Shown: positions 33,109 through 43,845, numbered from the stretch's first letter. The stretch is DNA of 64,000 nucleotides from Pedobacter sp. ISL-64 (GCF_018613605.1 NZ_JAGGPU010000010.1:123946-187945), one strand, 5' to 3'. The notes: generated from the sequence alone by a model not told the origin. Program-made: numbers and translations.

Positions 33109-36100
33109 ATGAAGAAACTATTACAAAGTTTATTCGTTCTGTTGCTATTTGCATCCATCGCAATGGCACAAGAAAGAACCATTACGGGTACGGTTACCGC
33201 TAAAGAAGATGGAACGCCAATTCCCGGGGTAAGTATTAAGGTAATCGGTACCAATATAGGTGTGTCATCCGGAGCAGATGGGAAATTCTCTCTAAAAATT
33301 TCGTCGGGTGCAAAAAGTTTACAATTCTCTTCCTTGGGATTCTTGATGCAAACAGTAAACATAGGTTCTTCTAATGTAATCAACGTGGTGCTACTTCCAG
33401 ATTCGAAAATCTTAGGAGAGGTAGTAGTAACAGCCTTAGGTATAAAGAGGGAGAAACGTACGCTTACCTACTCTACACAAGAGGTTAGTGGAAGCGCGTT
33501 GGTAGATGCAAAAGAAAATAACCTGGTTAATGCCCTGGCAGGTAAGGTTGCTGGTGTGCAAATTACCAATTCAAGTGGTGCTGCCGGAGGCTCCTCAAAA
33601 ATTGTAATTCGAGGAAATACTTCATTAACAGGAGAAAACGGCGCGCTTTTTATTTTAGACGGAGTGCCAATTGATAACTCCGAAGCAGGTAATCCTGATG
33701 GAGCATTAAGTGCCGGCGGAACATCGAACCGTGCCATAGATATTGATCCAAATATTATTGAAAGTGTAACCATCTTAAAAGGAGCTGCCGCGAGTGCTTT
33801 GTACGGTGCTGCTGCCGCTAGAGGCGTAGTAATTATTACCACCAAAACAGGAAAAGGAAAACCTTCCGTAACCTTAAGCTCTGGAATAACATTTGATAAC
33901 CCTATTTTTCCTGAGTTTCAAGATAAGTATGCCCAAGGCAGCAATGGCGTTTATGTTGATGGGAATAATGGCCAACTCAGTTCATCTTCATGGGGGCCAC
34001 TTATTGATGGTTTAACGGTAAATGGACAGCCAGTGCAAAAGCACGACCCTAGAAAGGAGTTCTTTAAAACAGGTTTTACAACTGATAATACTTTAGCAGT
34101 AAATGGTTCAACAGATAACTCAACTTATCTGGTTTCTTATTCCTATCTAAAAACGAACGGAACAGTGCCATCAACAGATTTTGGAAGACACTCGTTATTC
34201 ACGAAATTTTCCAATAAAATCACAAAAGATATCACTGTTACGGGACAGTTTAATTATGTTAATTCTGTGAATAACCGTTTAGCAGAAGGAAATGGATTGG
34301 CTAGCCCTTATTGGACTGTTTATGCTGCCCCTATCTCCTGGGATCCATTCCCAACCACAAACCCTGATGGCTCGCAACGTGTATACAGAGCGGCCAGAAA
34401 CAATCCATATTGGTTGGTAGATAATACTAAGTTTGTATCTGCAGTTAACCGTTTTTTACCTGTACTTACTGTGAGTTACAATCCTTTATCATGGTTAACC
34501 ATAACTGAACGTGGTGGTGCTGACATTTACAATGATAACAGCAACTACCATGAGGCACAAGGAATAGTAGGTGGAGAATCTGAAGATGGTAAGATGTATA
34601 ACCGTGAAATAAATTATAAGCAATTTAATAATGACATTATTGTTGAGGCCAAGAAGAACTTTAATGAAGATTGGTTTGGTAGCATATTAGTAGGTAACAA
34701 CATTCTAAGCAACTCGCAAAGGGTTGTGTTTGATAAAGGAGTAGGTTTATCGGCTGCTGATTTTTACAATATTAACAATGCCTCTACTCAAATATCTTCC
34801 ATAAATAATTACACCAGAAGAAAAGTTGGGTATTATGCACAATTAACAACCGAATATAAAAGAATGTTATCCTTTTCATTAACCGGGCGTTATGACGGAA
34901 CTTCGGTTTTGAGTCAGGATAAAAATTATTATCCATATGGTTCAGCATCGGCAGCTTTTATTTTTACCGAGCCACTTCATTTAGAAGATAATGACATATT
35001 AAATTTTGGTAAGATCAGACTGTCGTACTCTTATGTAGGAAACGATAACGTAGGCCCATATGCACTAACTACACCTTATCTTCATCCTGTAATTTCGAAC
35101 ATCGAATTCCCTTACGATAAAAACAACGGGTTTTTAATGACCAATACCTATGGTGATCCTAATCTTAAAAATGAAGGATTAAAAGAGTTTGAAACAGGGC
35201 TTGAGCTAAAGATGTTCAGAAGTAGACTAAGTATAGAAGCTACTTACTTCGACAAAAAAAGCGTTGATTTGATTACCACTACTCCAATTACGCCGTCATC
35301 AGGTTTTAATGCTGCAACAATTAATGCCGCCAGCATGTACAATAGGGGGATAGAGTTAATACTTAACGGCACACCGATTAAAACAAAGGATATTACCTGG
35401 AATATTGGACTTAACTTCTCAAAAATTAAAAATGAAGTTACAGAACTGGGTAAAGATTTGGATAATATCCAATTTGCCGGCTTTACAAACCCAGGTATTT
35501 TTGCCTACAAAAACCAACCTTATGGTGTAATATATGGTTCCAGGTATAAAAGAAATAACGATGGTAAGTTATTGATTGATGATGAGGGCTATCCGATTAT
35601 TGATGATCAACTTGGCGTAATCGGAAACACAACACCAAAATGGAATGCCGGCTTAACTACAAGTTTCGCTTATAAAGGTTTTAGTTTATCAGTCGTATTC
35701 GACATGAGGTATGGCGGTGATGTTTATAATTTAGATGGCCATTATTTAGATTTTTACGGGACAACTAAAAAGACTGAAGATAGAACAGCAACAACAGTTT
35801 TCGACGGAATCAGAGAAAGTGACGGGAAGGTAAATACAACGGTTGCAAAACTGGATCAGGGATACTACCAAAATAATGAGAGCGTGGTAGATGAAACAGG
35901 TGTAGAGGATGGCACTTATTATAAATTAAGACAGGTAACCTTATCTTACAGTTTTAATCCATCGCTTCTAAAGAGAACTCCATTTAAAGGATTGAGTATA
36001 GCTGCCACTGGCAGAAACTTATGGATCTATGCCCCCCATTATACTGGTTCAGATCCAGAGGTGAGTTTGTATGGAACAGGTAATGGAGCAAGTTTTACCA

Positions 36101-36156
36101 ATTTTGTTACCCCAACAAACAGGAGTTATAATTTTGCAATAAAAGCAACCTTTTAA
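33109..36156 (+). CDS. SusC/RagA-type TonB-linked outer-membrane protein 1
   Basis: 1015 residues. Signal peptide MKKLLQSLFVLLLFASIAMAQ, CarboxypepD_reg-like domain (about 22-105, ITGTVTAKEDGTPIPGVSIKVIGT), TonB-box-like EVVVTALG, plug (NALAGKVAGVQI, IVIRGNTSLTGENGALFILDGVPID, VTILKGAAASALYGAAAARGVVIITTKTGKG), then barrel ending NFAIKATF. It forms the transport channel under its SusD lid. SusD gene 1 begins 11 bp downstream. It is the first of four such pairs. Substrate not readable; the nearby M14 peptidase suggests peptides. Confidence 0.95.
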   Translation: MKKLLQSLFVLLLFASIAMAQERTITGTVTAKEDGTPIPGVSIKVIGTNIGVSSGADGKFSLKISSGAKSLQFSSLGFLMQTVNIGSSNVINVVLLPDSKILGEVVVTALGIKREKRTLTYSTQEVSGSALVDAKENNLVNALAGKVAGVQITNSSGAAGGSSKIVIRGNTSLTGENGALFILDGVPIDNSEAGNPDGALSAGGTSNRAIDIDPNIIESVTILKGAAASALYGAAAARGVVIITTKTGKGKPSVTLSSGITFDNPIFPEFQDKYAQGSNGVYVDGNNGQLSSSSWGPLIDGLTVNGQPVQKHDPRKEFFKTGFTTDNTLAVNGSTDNSTYLVSYSYLKTNGTVPSTDFGRHSLFTKFSNKITKDITVTGQFNYVNSVNNRLAEGNGLASPYWTVYAAPISWDPFPTTNPDGSQRVYRAARNNPYWLVDNTKFVSAVNRFLPVLTVSYNPLSWLTITERGGADIYNDNSNYHEAQGIVGGESEDGKMYNREINYKQFNNDIIVEAKKNFNEDWFGSILVGNNILSNSQRVVFDKGVGLSAADFYNINNASTQISSINNYTRRKVGYYAQLTTEYKRMLSFSLTGRYDGTSVLSQDKNYYPYGSASAAFIFTEPLHLEDNDILNFGKIRLSYSYVGNDNVGPYALTTPYLHPVISNIEFPYDKNNGFLMTNTYGDPNLKNEGLKEFETGLELKMFRSRLSIEATYFDKKSVDLITTTPITPSSGFNAATINAASMYNRGIELILNGTPIKTKDITWNIGLNFSKIKNEVTELGKDLDNIQFAGFTNPGIFAYKNQPYGVIYGSRYKRNNDGKLLIDDEGYPIIDDQLGVIGNTTPKWNAGLTTSFAYKGFSLSVVFDMRYGGDVYNLDGHYLDFYGTTKKTEDRTATTVFDGIRESDGKVNTTVAKLDQGYYQNNESVVDETGVEDGTYYKLRQVTLSYSFNPSLLKRTPFKGLSIAATGRNLWIYAPHYTGSDPEVSLYGTGNGASFTNFVTPTNRSYNFAIKATF

Positions 36157-36167
36157 TCTAAGCAAAC

Positions 36168-37598
36168 ATGAAAGTTATATATTATTCAATAGCCACTTTA
36201 TTACTGCTTTCTTTTAGTAGTTGTAAGAAATTTCTTGATATCAATCAAGATCCCAATAATCCATTAAAAGTACAGGAATCGTTAATTTTAACCCCTGTTG
36301 AGCTTTATACCACTACGCAGATTGCTGGGGGGTACCCTTCAATAACGACGGCTTATTGGACACAACAGCTGGCGCTAAATCAAGAATCGCCAAATATCGA
36401 TACCTATCGTATTACTCCAACAGATGTAAACAATACCTGGAGCTTTGACCTTTATCCTGCTATTTTTTATAACCTGCGCAATATGATCAGCGATGCGGAT
36501 AAGAAAAGTAATACCAGTTATTCGGGCGTAGGTAAAATTTTATTGGCTTATAATTTAGCCGTTTGTACCGATTTGTGGGGCGATATACCTTACACCCAGG
36601 CTTTTAATGCTTTGGATGGACTTAAGCCAGCTTATGATTCGCAAGAAAGCATTTATAAAGTTATTCAAACAACTCTTGATGATGCCATTGTGAAGCTAAA
36701 TGCACCAAATACGAATAAGGCTATGGGCGGAGATGACCTTATTTACGGGGGGGATTTGGCTGCCTGGAAAAAATTTGCTTATACCCTTAAAGCAAGGTAC
36801 TACCTGCGTTTAAGTAAAGCAGCAGGCTACAATGCGGCAACTCAGGCAGATTTGGCACTTACCGCTCTTCAAAACGGTTTCGAGTCAAATGATGATAATG
36901 CCAGGCTAATCTATGCTGGTGGACCAAAAGCCGAAAATCCTTGGTACCAGAATACTTTGCCAGGCGCGGGAGGTGTTGTTTTGTCCTCATATTTTGTTAA
37001 TGCTTTAAAATCAAACAACGATCCAAGATTACCAATATTAGCAAATCCAGGTTCTGGTAAAGATTATATTGGCAGAACGAGCGGTACTGCTGCAGCCACG
37101 GACCCAGCTACTTACGCTACCGTCGGTTATTTTTATGGAGGGTATGTTGACAAAGATGAGATCAAACAGGGCATTGCACAAGCAGCCCCGGTTTATCTGG
37201 CTACCTATGCTGAAGCATTATTTATTAAAGCGGAGGCTACACTTTACAAATCAGGAGCGGCAGCGGCTACGCCGATATATAACAGTGCCATTGCTGCCCA
37301 TATGGATATGCTAAAAGTTGCTGCAACAGATAAGGCTACTTATTTGGCAACTCACGCAACACTTGATGCCGTTACTCCGTTAAAAACTATAATTGGCGAA
37401 AAATATGTTGCCGATTTTTTATCTCTTGAAGTGTACAACGACTGGCGTAGAACAGGATATCCAAGTTTATCTGTGGTACAGAATGCCTTTAAGCCTTATA
37501 TCCCACAGCGCTTTCCTTACCCTTCACAAGAAATCACGTCAAATCCACAGCCCCAGCAAAGTATAGCTACGTCAACTAAAGTTTGGTGGGCCAATTAG
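36168..37598 (+). CDS. SusD-like lipoprotein 1 (SusD-like_2 type)
   Basis: 476 residues. The lipoprotein signal ends LLSFSSC (about Cys19), then KKFLDINQDPNNP, typical of the SusD-like_2 group. It caps SusC 1 at the cell surface and delivers substrate. TPR-like helices appear throughout (AKKFAYTLKARYYLRLSKAAGYN-like, YAEALFIKAEATLYKSGA). The C-terminus has NDWRRTGYPSL, the usual conserved block. It is 11 bp behind SusC 1 and followed by a terminator. Confidence 0.93.
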   Translation: MKVIYYSIATLLLLSFSSCKKFLDINQDPNNPLKVQESLILTPVELYTTTQIAGGYPSITTAYWTQQLALNQESPNIDTYRITPTDVNNTWSFDLYPAIFYNLRNMISDADKKSNTSYSGVGKILLAYNLAVCTDLWGDIPYTQAFNALDGLKPAYDSQESIYKVIQTTLDDAIVKLNAPNTNKAMGGDDLIYGGDLAAWKKFAYTLKARYYLRLSKAAGYNAATQADLALTALQNGFESNDDNARLIYAGGPKAENPWYQNTLPGAGGVVLSSYFVNALKSNNDPRLPILANPGSGKDYIGRTSGTAAATDPATYATVGYFYGGYVDKDEIKQGIAQAAPVYLATYAEALFIKAEATLYKSGAAAATPIYNSAIAAHMDMLKVAATDKATYLATHATLDAVTPLKTIIGEKYVADFLSLEVYNDWRRTGYPSLSVVQNAFKPYIPQRFPYPSQEITSNPQPQQSIATSTKVWWAN

Positions 37599-37648
37599 AT
37601 TTGGTTTACATAGCAGGCCAATATGGTGTGGCTATATGATCTGATTTT

Positions 37649-37684
37649 AAAATAAAGCCTCCGGTAATGGGGGCTTTATTTTTA
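37649..37684 (+). terminator. Terminator after SusCD pair 1
   Basis: AAAATAAAGCCTCC pairs with GGGGGCTTTATTTTT around GGTAAT. It separates the first SusCD pair from the M14 peptidase gene. Confidence 0.88.
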
Positions 37685-37777
37685 TTCAGAAGAAGTACTT
37701 GACCACAAAAATGATATGAATGTGGGGGTTCAAATCATTTTTATTTTATGTATTATTGGTTAAACAATTATTTTTTC

Positions 37778-40267
37778 ATGAGATACGTTCTGTTCTGCCT
37801 TGCTTTATTCACTAATCTAAACGTTTATAGCCAAATACAAAGTCCTGATGATTTTTTGGGCTACCAGTTAGGTTCGCACTTTACTCCACACCATAAAGTA
37901 GCCGATTATTTTAGGCAAACCGCTGCGGCTTCTGCTAAAAACATGAAACTGATAGAATACGGTAAAACCAATGAAGGCAGACCCTTAATGGTGGCAGTTG
38001 TTTCTTCACCAGAAAACATAAGCAAACTCGAACAGATTAGGAACAACAATTTAGTTTTAGCAACGGGCACCACTAATAGTGTAGATTTAACAAACCAGCC
38101 TGCTTTACTTTGGTTAAGTTATAATGTACATGGTAATGAGGCAAACTCAACTGAAACTTCAATGAAGATGCTTTATACCTTAGTTTCGGGTAATAATAAA
38201 CCTGCAACAGAATGGTTAAAAAATACAGTTGTAGTGATTGACCCTTGTTTAAACCCCGATGGAAGAGACCGTTATGTGAATTATTTTAATAGTGTAGTGG
38301 GGAAAACCCCCAATTCCGATCCATTATCAAGAGAACACATAGAGCCATGGCCAGGTGGTAGGCCAAATCATTATTATTTCGATTTAAACCGCGATTGGGC
38401 CTGGCAAACACAGGTTGAAAGCGTGCAAAGGTTAGCGTTGTATAACCAATGGATGCCTCAGGTGCATGTCGATTTTCATGAGCAAAGCTATAATGAACCT
38501 TACTATTTTGCACCGGCGGCAGAACCGGTTCATCAGGACATTACGCCTTGGCAAAAAAGTTTCCAGGTGGTAGTCGGTAAAAATAATGCCAAATATTTTG
38601 ATGCAGAAGGATGGCAATACTTCACCAAGGAACGGTTTGATTTGCTATACCCATCTTATGGCGATACTTATCCTTTATATAATGGATCAATTGGTATGAC
38701 CTATGAGCAGGGAGGAATCAGGGCCGGGTTATCTGTAGTAACTAATGATGGCGATACGTTAACCCTAAAAGACCGTATAGCACACCACTTTACAACAGGG
38801 ATGTCGACCCTTGAAATAACCTCTTTAAACCATAATAAATTATTAGAGGAGTATAAAAAATATTTCCAGCAAGAATTGGCCAGTAGTCCTGGCATTTATA
38901 AAAGCTATATCATCAAAGCGACTAATTTGTCACGCTTAAAAAAACTGGCTGAACTGCTAACTAAAAATAAAATCGAATTTGCTTTTGGTGGTGATAAAAC
39001 GGGAAGAGGTTATGACTATGATACCCAAAAGGAAGAAAATTTTAGCATCACCCGTAACGATTTAATTGTTAATATTCAGCAGCCAAGGGCAGTTTTGGCT
39101 AACGTTTTATTAGAGCCCCAAACCCTCGTAACGGATTCTAATACTTATGATATTACAGCCTGGGCCCTACCTTATGTGTACGGATTAAAGGGCTATGCCA
39201 GCAAAGAAAGCATAAAAGGAAAATTCTCAGTGATTGAAGAGCCAAAGATAATCAGTAATGAACTTGAGAAGCCCCTAGCCTGGTTGTTTAGTTGGGGAAC
39301 AAGCGAAGATGTTCAGGTTTTAACGGCACTACAAAAAGAAAACATAAAAGTTAGGCAGGCCGATCAGCCCTTTTCTGTAAATGGTAAAGACTATCCTGCC
39401 GGAACCCTAATTGTGTTGAGGGCAGAAAACGAAAGACTGATCAAAGGGATGAAAGATAAGGTTGCATCGATCGCCAAAAACTTGAACAGACCAATTCAGG
39501 CAATTAGCAGTGGTTTTGTAGAAAAGGGGAAAGATTTTGGCTCTAACGTTTATCCATTGTTAAAACAGCCTAAAATTGCCATTGTATCTGGTATGGAGGT
39601 TTCTTCTCTTGCGTTTGGCGAAGCTTGGTTTTTTCTTGAACATGATCTAAATCTTTCACCAAGTATTATTAATGCCAAGGATCTGAATAACCTGGATATT
39701 AATAAGGTAAACACCTTGATTTTACCAGATGGAAGTTACAGTGCTTTTATAGGCGATGGTTTAACCGCGTGGCTGAATAAAGGAGGAAGATTGATTTTGA
39801 TGGAAGATGCCATCGAAAGTGTATTCGAGAAAAAGGGATTTGATATTAAAAAGAAGGAGGCCGTTGTAAAAAAAGATGAAAAGCCAGAGGCAAACAAACT
39901 TCTTTTCAAGGATAAGGACAGAGATGATTTCGAAACTACCATACCAGGTGCCATTTATCGGATCAATCTCGATGCTAGTCACCCGTTTTCCTATGGTTTG
40001 GGTAAAACTTACTACAGTTTAAAAACAGACCGTAAGATTTATGAGCCTTTTGTTAAAGGTTGGAATGTGGGTTTAATTAACGAAAAAAGTTTAATTGCCG
40101 GTGTAGTGGGTAAAAAGGCAAGGGAAGAGCTTAAAACTGGGCTTTTAATCGGTGTACAAGATTTCGGCCGTGGCAAGGTAATTTATTTGGCTAATGACCC
40201 GCTGTTTAGAAACTTCTGGGAGGGTGGAAAAACCTTATTCGGGAATATAATTTTTTGTGGGTATTAG
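37778..40267 (+). CDS. Secreted M14 family zinc carboxypeptidase
   Basis: About 829 residues. Signal peptide MRYVLFCLALFTNLNVYSQ; the ATG at 37778 is chosen over 37748 because only it gives a clean signal. Zinc ligands are H118 and E121 in YNVHGNEANSTE, with the third His in QVHVDFHEQSYNEPYY. Other M14 blocks are NPDGRDRY and GMTYEQGG, whose Glu is the general base. The C-terminal half (from about 400) is a long accessory part with no catalytic motif. It probably trims peptides in the periplasm or outside, feeding the neighbouring SusCD pairs. Its position between pair 1 and pair 2 supports that but does not prove it. Confidence 0.93.
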   Translation: MRYVLFCLALFTNLNVYSQIQSPDDFLGYQLGSHFTPHHKVADYFRQTAAASAKNMKLIEYGKTNEGRPLMVAVVSSPENISKLEQIRNNNLVLATGTTNSVDLTNQPALLWLSYNVHGNEANSTETSMKMLYTLVSGNNKPATEWLKNTVVVIDPCLNPDGRDRYVNYFNSVVGKTPNSDPLSREHIEPWPGGRPNHYYFDLNRDWAWQTQVESVQRLALYNQWMPQVHVDFHEQSYNEPYYFAPAAEPVHQDITPWQKSFQVVVGKNNAKYFDAEGWQYFTKERFDLLYPSYGDTYPLYNGSIGMTYEQGGIRAGLSVVTNDGDTLTLKDRIAHHFTTGMSTLEITSLNHNKLLEEYKKYFQQELASSPGIYKSYIIKATNLSRLKKLAELLTKNKIEFAFGGDKTGRGYDYDTQKEENFSITRNDLIVNIQQPRAVLANVLLEPQTLVTDSNTYDITAWALPYVYGLKGYASKESIKGKFSVIEEPKIISNELEKPLAWLFSWGTSEDVQVLTALQKENIKVRQADQPFSVNGKDYPAGTLIVLRAENERLIKGMKDKVASIAKNLNRPIQAISSGFVEKGKDFGSNVYPLLKQPKIAIVSGMEVSSLAFGEAWFFLEHDLNLSPSIINAKDLNNLDINKVNTLILPDGSYSAFIGDGLTAWLNKGGRLILMEDAIESVFEKKGFDIKKKEAVVKKDEKPEANKLLFKDKDRDDFETTIPGAIYRINLDASHPFSYGLGKTYYSLKTDRKIYEPFVKGWNVGLINEKSLIAGVVGKKAREELKTGLLIGVQDFGRGKVIYLANDPLFRNFWEGGKTLFGNIIFCGY

Positions 40268-40331
40268 GCGCGATTTCTACTTTTTTTTAATACGCACAGA
40301 TTTATCTTTCTGAATAGATTTTTGCACATGT

Positions 40332-40349
40332 ATGTAAAATACTTTACAT
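40332..40349. promoter_or_regulatory. Perfect palindrome, possible operator
   Basis: ATGTAAA-ATAC-TTTACAT is an exact inverted repeat with a 4-bp centre, 65 bp after the M14 stop and 315 bp before SusC 2. There is no T run, so it is not a normal terminator. A dimeric regulator site is possible. Confidence 0.35.
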
Positions 40350-40577
40350 GAACTATATACAATCATTTTTTGGGCTTAAGAAAGAAAATCTCAAGCTTAT
40401 TTCGTCAAATTAAACATACTTTCGGTTCAAGACTTGAATTTTTTTCTTTAAAAAGAGCATTTTTTTTAAGAATTTCACTCAGAATCTGTTGCTTATGTCA
40501 TTTAATTCAGATAAGAAACAAAATTTATTTTTTTGTAAAATGCTTAAAATCAATTTATTAGATATGTAATGCGGCGA

Positions 40578-40596
40578 TTTGTTAAAATTTGTTAAA
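40578..40596 (+). promoter_or_regulatory. Tandem TTTGTTAAA element upstream of SusC 2
   Basis: TTTGTTAAAATTTGTTAAA is a direct repeat of TTTGTTAAA with 1 bp between. The identical 19-mer stands upstream of SusC 3 at nearly the same distance from the ATG (67 versus 64 bp). The contained TAAAATTTG resembles the -7 box with one extra base. Confidence 0.6.
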
Positions 40597-40663
40597 AAAA
40601 ATTTTCGATCCTGACTTTCATAACCTAAATTAGGCGAATCATTAACTAACCTATTTTTAAATT

Positions 40664-43600
40664 ATGAAAAAACTTCTACAAAGTTTGTTCATTCTTATGT
40701 GCGTTGCTGTAACGGCAATTGCTCAGGAAAGAACAATCACTGGTACGGTTACCGCTGCGGATGACAAATTACCAATTCCCGGTGTAAGCGTAAAAATTTC
40801 AGGTGCCTCAGGAGGTACCGTTACAGGTGCAGACGGTAAATACTCTTTAAGAGTCTCAGGTTCTGCAACAGCATTAGTCTTTAGTTCAATAGGATTTGCT
40901 ACACAAACCAAAACCATTGGTTCCTCTACAACAATAAACGTTGTTTTACTTTCTGATGCCACTTCATTATCTGAAGTTGTTGTAACTGCATTAGGTGAAA
41001 AAAGGGAAGCTAGAGCTTTAGGTTATGCTGCCACTGAAATAAAGGGTGAAAAACTTACAATTGCAAAAAACACTGACATCAGTACTGCGTTAGCGGGTAA
41101 GGTTGCTGGTGTTCAGTTAAATGGATCACCAAGTTCATCATTCGATAATGCTTCAGTTATTGTTCGTGGAATTAATGGTTTTACGGTAGGATCTCCATTA
41201 TTTGTTGTGGATGGAACACCTGCTGATCAGGCCAACGTCAATATGGATAATATTGAAAGCATTACCGTGCTTAAAGGTGCGGCTGCTACAGCATTGTACG
41301 GCCAACGTGCCTATAATGGCGTTGTAATTGTAACCAGTAAAAAAGGTAGTAGAAAAGCAGGAACCTCGATCGAAATTAATTCTGGGCTTGCAATCGAGAA
41401 AACTTCTTTATTGCCTGATTATCAGAATGAGTATGCTGGTGGATATACCGGACAGTTCGAAAAATTTGTTTATAATCCAGCTATTCACCCAGCTTCTTGG
41501 GCGGCTTTTAATGGACAAAATATGTTGGATTATGGAGCCGATGCAAGTTTTGGACCAAAAATCGACGGCACAACCCTTTATCGTCCTTATTACAGCTGGT
41601 ACCCTGGTGAAGAATTTGGTAAACTGGTTCCTTTAACTGCTCAGCCAGATAATATCAAAGATTATTTAAAAACAGGCGGATCTTATAATAATAGTATTGC
41701 ATTCACAACAGGCGGAGAAGGTTATAATTTACGTGTTGGGTATACTAATCAAACTCGATCTCTTGTCCAAGAGAATGCTAATCGATCAATGAATATTTTA
41801 AATGTTAATGGGTCATATGATATTAGTAAAAGATTTACAGTATCCACTGATTTTCAATTTGCTAAAGAGAATAGAATCGGACAGCCTTATGAAACTTACC
41901 GCAACGATGGTTTAAATGTGGTTCAAGGATTTAACCAGTGGTTTCAACGTCAACTAGACATGAATTACCTAAGAGATCATCAAGTTTTGGCCGACGGTAC
42001 TGTGACTTCATGGAATATTGGAAATCCAAATGGTACAGGAGATCTTGACGCAATTACAACTCCTCAATACTGGGATAACCCTTTCTGGGTTGTAAATAAC
42101 AACTATAGAACGCAAAGAAATAATCGTTTAGTTGGTAATTTAGGCTTAAAATATGATTTGGGTAGTGGTTTAGCTATTGCAGGTTTTTTAAGAGGTAATA
42201 TTAATAACGAATCTGGTGACGAACGTATGGCAACAGGCGGGTTACAACAAGATTATTTCAAAACAAGAAACTGGACTGACACTGAGTTTAACTATGAGTT
42301 AAACTTAACTTATAATAAAACTTTCGGCGATTTCACTTTAAATGCTTTGGCAGCTGGTAACATCCGTCATGAAAAAAGAGAGAGAATTGACATGGCTACT
42401 GCAGGCGGTTTAAGCTTCCCTAACTATTTTAACATCGCCGCATCTTTAGCTCGCCCAACAGTAACTAACGACTATTATGAAAAAGAAGTTAGAAGTATTT
42501 TCGGAAAAGCATCGTTGGCCTATAAAAACTTTCTTTATTTAGATGTTACAGCTAGAAATGACTGGTCATCTGTATTCGCTCCAGATTTGAATTCGTATTT
42601 CTATCCATCTGTTTCAACTTCGTTTGTATTCTCTGAGTTTTTCCCAGAGGGTATTAAAAAGGCTATATCGTTTGGTAAATTAAGATTGGCTTATGCTCAA
42701 GTAGGTTCTGATGTAGATCCTTATAGAGTAAATCTTCAATACAACACTGCTCCTGCCTATGAGACTAATCCTTCATTAGCGATTGGTAACGAATTTAGAA
42801 ATGGAAGATTAATTCCGGCTAAAACCAATTCGTTTGAGGTTGGTACTGAGTTGAAATTCTTGAAAAACAGAATCGGATTAGATTTTGCTTATTACATCAA
42901 CAAAAACAAAAACCAAATCTTAGGCGTAACCTTAAATGGTGCAACTGGTTATACAAGTAACTTAATCAATGCAGGTGATTTAACAAATAAAGGTTTCGAG
43001 TTTAGCTTAACTGGTACGCCGGTTCAGTCAAAAAATGTGAGCTGGGATTTGACAGTAAACTTTAGTAAATCTAAAACTATCGTGAACAAAATCACAGATA
43101 AACAAACTAATGTAATCTATCAAACAAGTACATTCTTCGGTAATACCTTAAATTTACGTGAAGGCGAAGAATGGGGTTATATATTAGGCCGTACCTGGAA
43201 CCGCGATGCTAATGGTAATGTAATCATTGCTGCAAGTGGTTTGCCTACCTCAACAACGAATCAATTTATTGGTTATGCCCGTCCAAAATTCAATGGAGGT
43301 GCTTACAGTTCATTAAGGGTATTTGATTTCGATTTAGGATTTTCAATAGATTTCCAGAAAGGTGGCTTGTTTAACTCTACTACTCGTGCATTTAATATGG
43401 GTAGTGGTTTATCTCAAGAAACGGTTGGTGTAAATGATAAAGGTATCGACTGGAGATTGCCTGTTGCCCAAGGTGGTGGTTATAAATTTGCTGGAGTTCT
43501 GGCAAACGGCCAACCAAATACAAGATATGTAGATGCCAGTACCGCATTTTACAATGGTATGCAAACCGGATCAGGTGAACTTTTTATGATCAGCGCTTCT

Positions 43601-43834
43601 TACCTGAAATTAAGGGAAGTTAGATTGGGTTATAATTTACCAAGTAAAATTTTGGTGAAAACAGGTTTCCTTAAATCAGCTAACTTAGGTTTGGTTGTAG
43701 GTAATGCATGGTTAATATCTGCTCCTGGAAAAAAATATGGTGTTGACCCATCGGAAATTGAAAATTTCTGGCAGGAAGGCGGACAGTTACCGTCATCTCG
43801 TACATTTGGTCTTAATTTAAGAGTTGGGCTTTAA
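40664..43834 (+). CDS. SusC/RagA-type TonB-linked outer-membrane protein 2
   Basis: 1056 residues. Signal peptide MKKLLQSLFILMCVAVTAIAQ, CarboxypepD_reg-like domain (ERTITGTVTAADDKLPIPGVSVKISG), TonB-box-like EVVVTALGEKREARALGYAA, plug (STALAGKVAGVQLNG, VIVRGINGFTVGSPLFVVDGTP, ITVLKGAAATALYGQRAYNGVVIVTSKKG), barrel ending GLNLRVGL. Its plug wording (ALGEKREARALGYA) is closest to SusC 1, and both work with SusD-like_2 proteins. SusD 2 starts 11 bp downstream. Confidence 0.95.
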   Translation: MKKLLQSLFILMCVAVTAIAQERTITGTVTAADDKLPIPGVSVKISGASGGTVTGADGKYSLRVSGSATALVFSSIGFATQTKTIGSSTTINVVLLSDATSLSEVVVTALGEKREARALGYAATEIKGEKLTIAKNTDISTALAGKVAGVQLNGSPSSSFDNASVIVRGINGFTVGSPLFVVDGTPADQANVNMDNIESITVLKGAAATALYGQRAYNGVVIVTSKKGSRKAGTSIEINSGLAIEKTSLLPDYQNEYAGGYTGQFEKFVYNPAIHPASWAAFNGQNMLDYGADASFGPKIDGTTLYRPYYSWYPGEEFGKLVPLTAQPDNIKDYLKTGGSYNNSIAFTTGGEGYNLRVGYTNQTRSLVQENANRSMNILNVNGSYDISKRFTVSTDFQFAKENRIGQPYETYRNDGLNVVQGFNQWFQRQLDMNYLRDHQVLADGTVTSWNIGNPNGTGDLDAITTPQYWDNPFWVVNNNYRTQRNNRLVGNLGLKYDLGSGLAIAGFLRGNINNESGDERMATGGLQQDYFKTRNWTDTEFNYELNLTYNKTFGDFTLNALAAGNIRHEKRERIDMATAGGLSFPNYFNIAASLARPTVTNDYYEKEVRSIFGKASLAYKNFLYLDVTARNDWSSVFAPDLNSYFYPSVSTSFVFSEFFPEGIKKAISFGKLRLAYAQVGSDVDPYRVNLQYNTAPAYETNPSLAIGNEFRNGRLIPAKTNSFEVGTELKFLKNRIGLDFAYYINKNKNQILGVTLNGATGYTSNLINAGDLTNKGFEFSLTGTPVQSKNVSWDLTVNFSKSKTIVNKITDKQTNVIYQTSTFFGNTLNLREGEEWGYILGRTWNRDANGNVIIAASGLPTSTTNQFIGYARPKFNGGAYSSLRVFDFDLGFSIDFQKGGLFNSTTRAFNMGSGLSQETVGVNDKGIDWRLPVAQGGGYKFAGVLANGQPNTRYVDASTAFYNGMQTGSGELFMISASYLKLREVRLGYNLPSKILVKTGFLKSANLGLVVGNAWLISAPGKKYGVDPSEIENFWQEGGQLPSSRTFGLNLRVGL

Positions 43835-43845
43835 TTTATAAGGAT

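Larger units (their letters stand above)
40268..40663. other. Intergenic AT-rich region upstream of SusC gene 2
   Basis: 396 bp with no credible gene. It contains a perfect palindrome at 40332-40349, a direct-repeat promoter-like site at 40578-40596 and the conserved SusC leader at 40641-40663. The 63-codon open frame at 40370-40561 has low-complexity content and is not called. Confidence 0.6.

Noticed and set aside
40370..40561. 63-codon open frame before SusC 2
   Set aside because: Phe/Lys-rich low-complexity content in AT-rich DNA, no promoter or start context, and no recognisable protein features.
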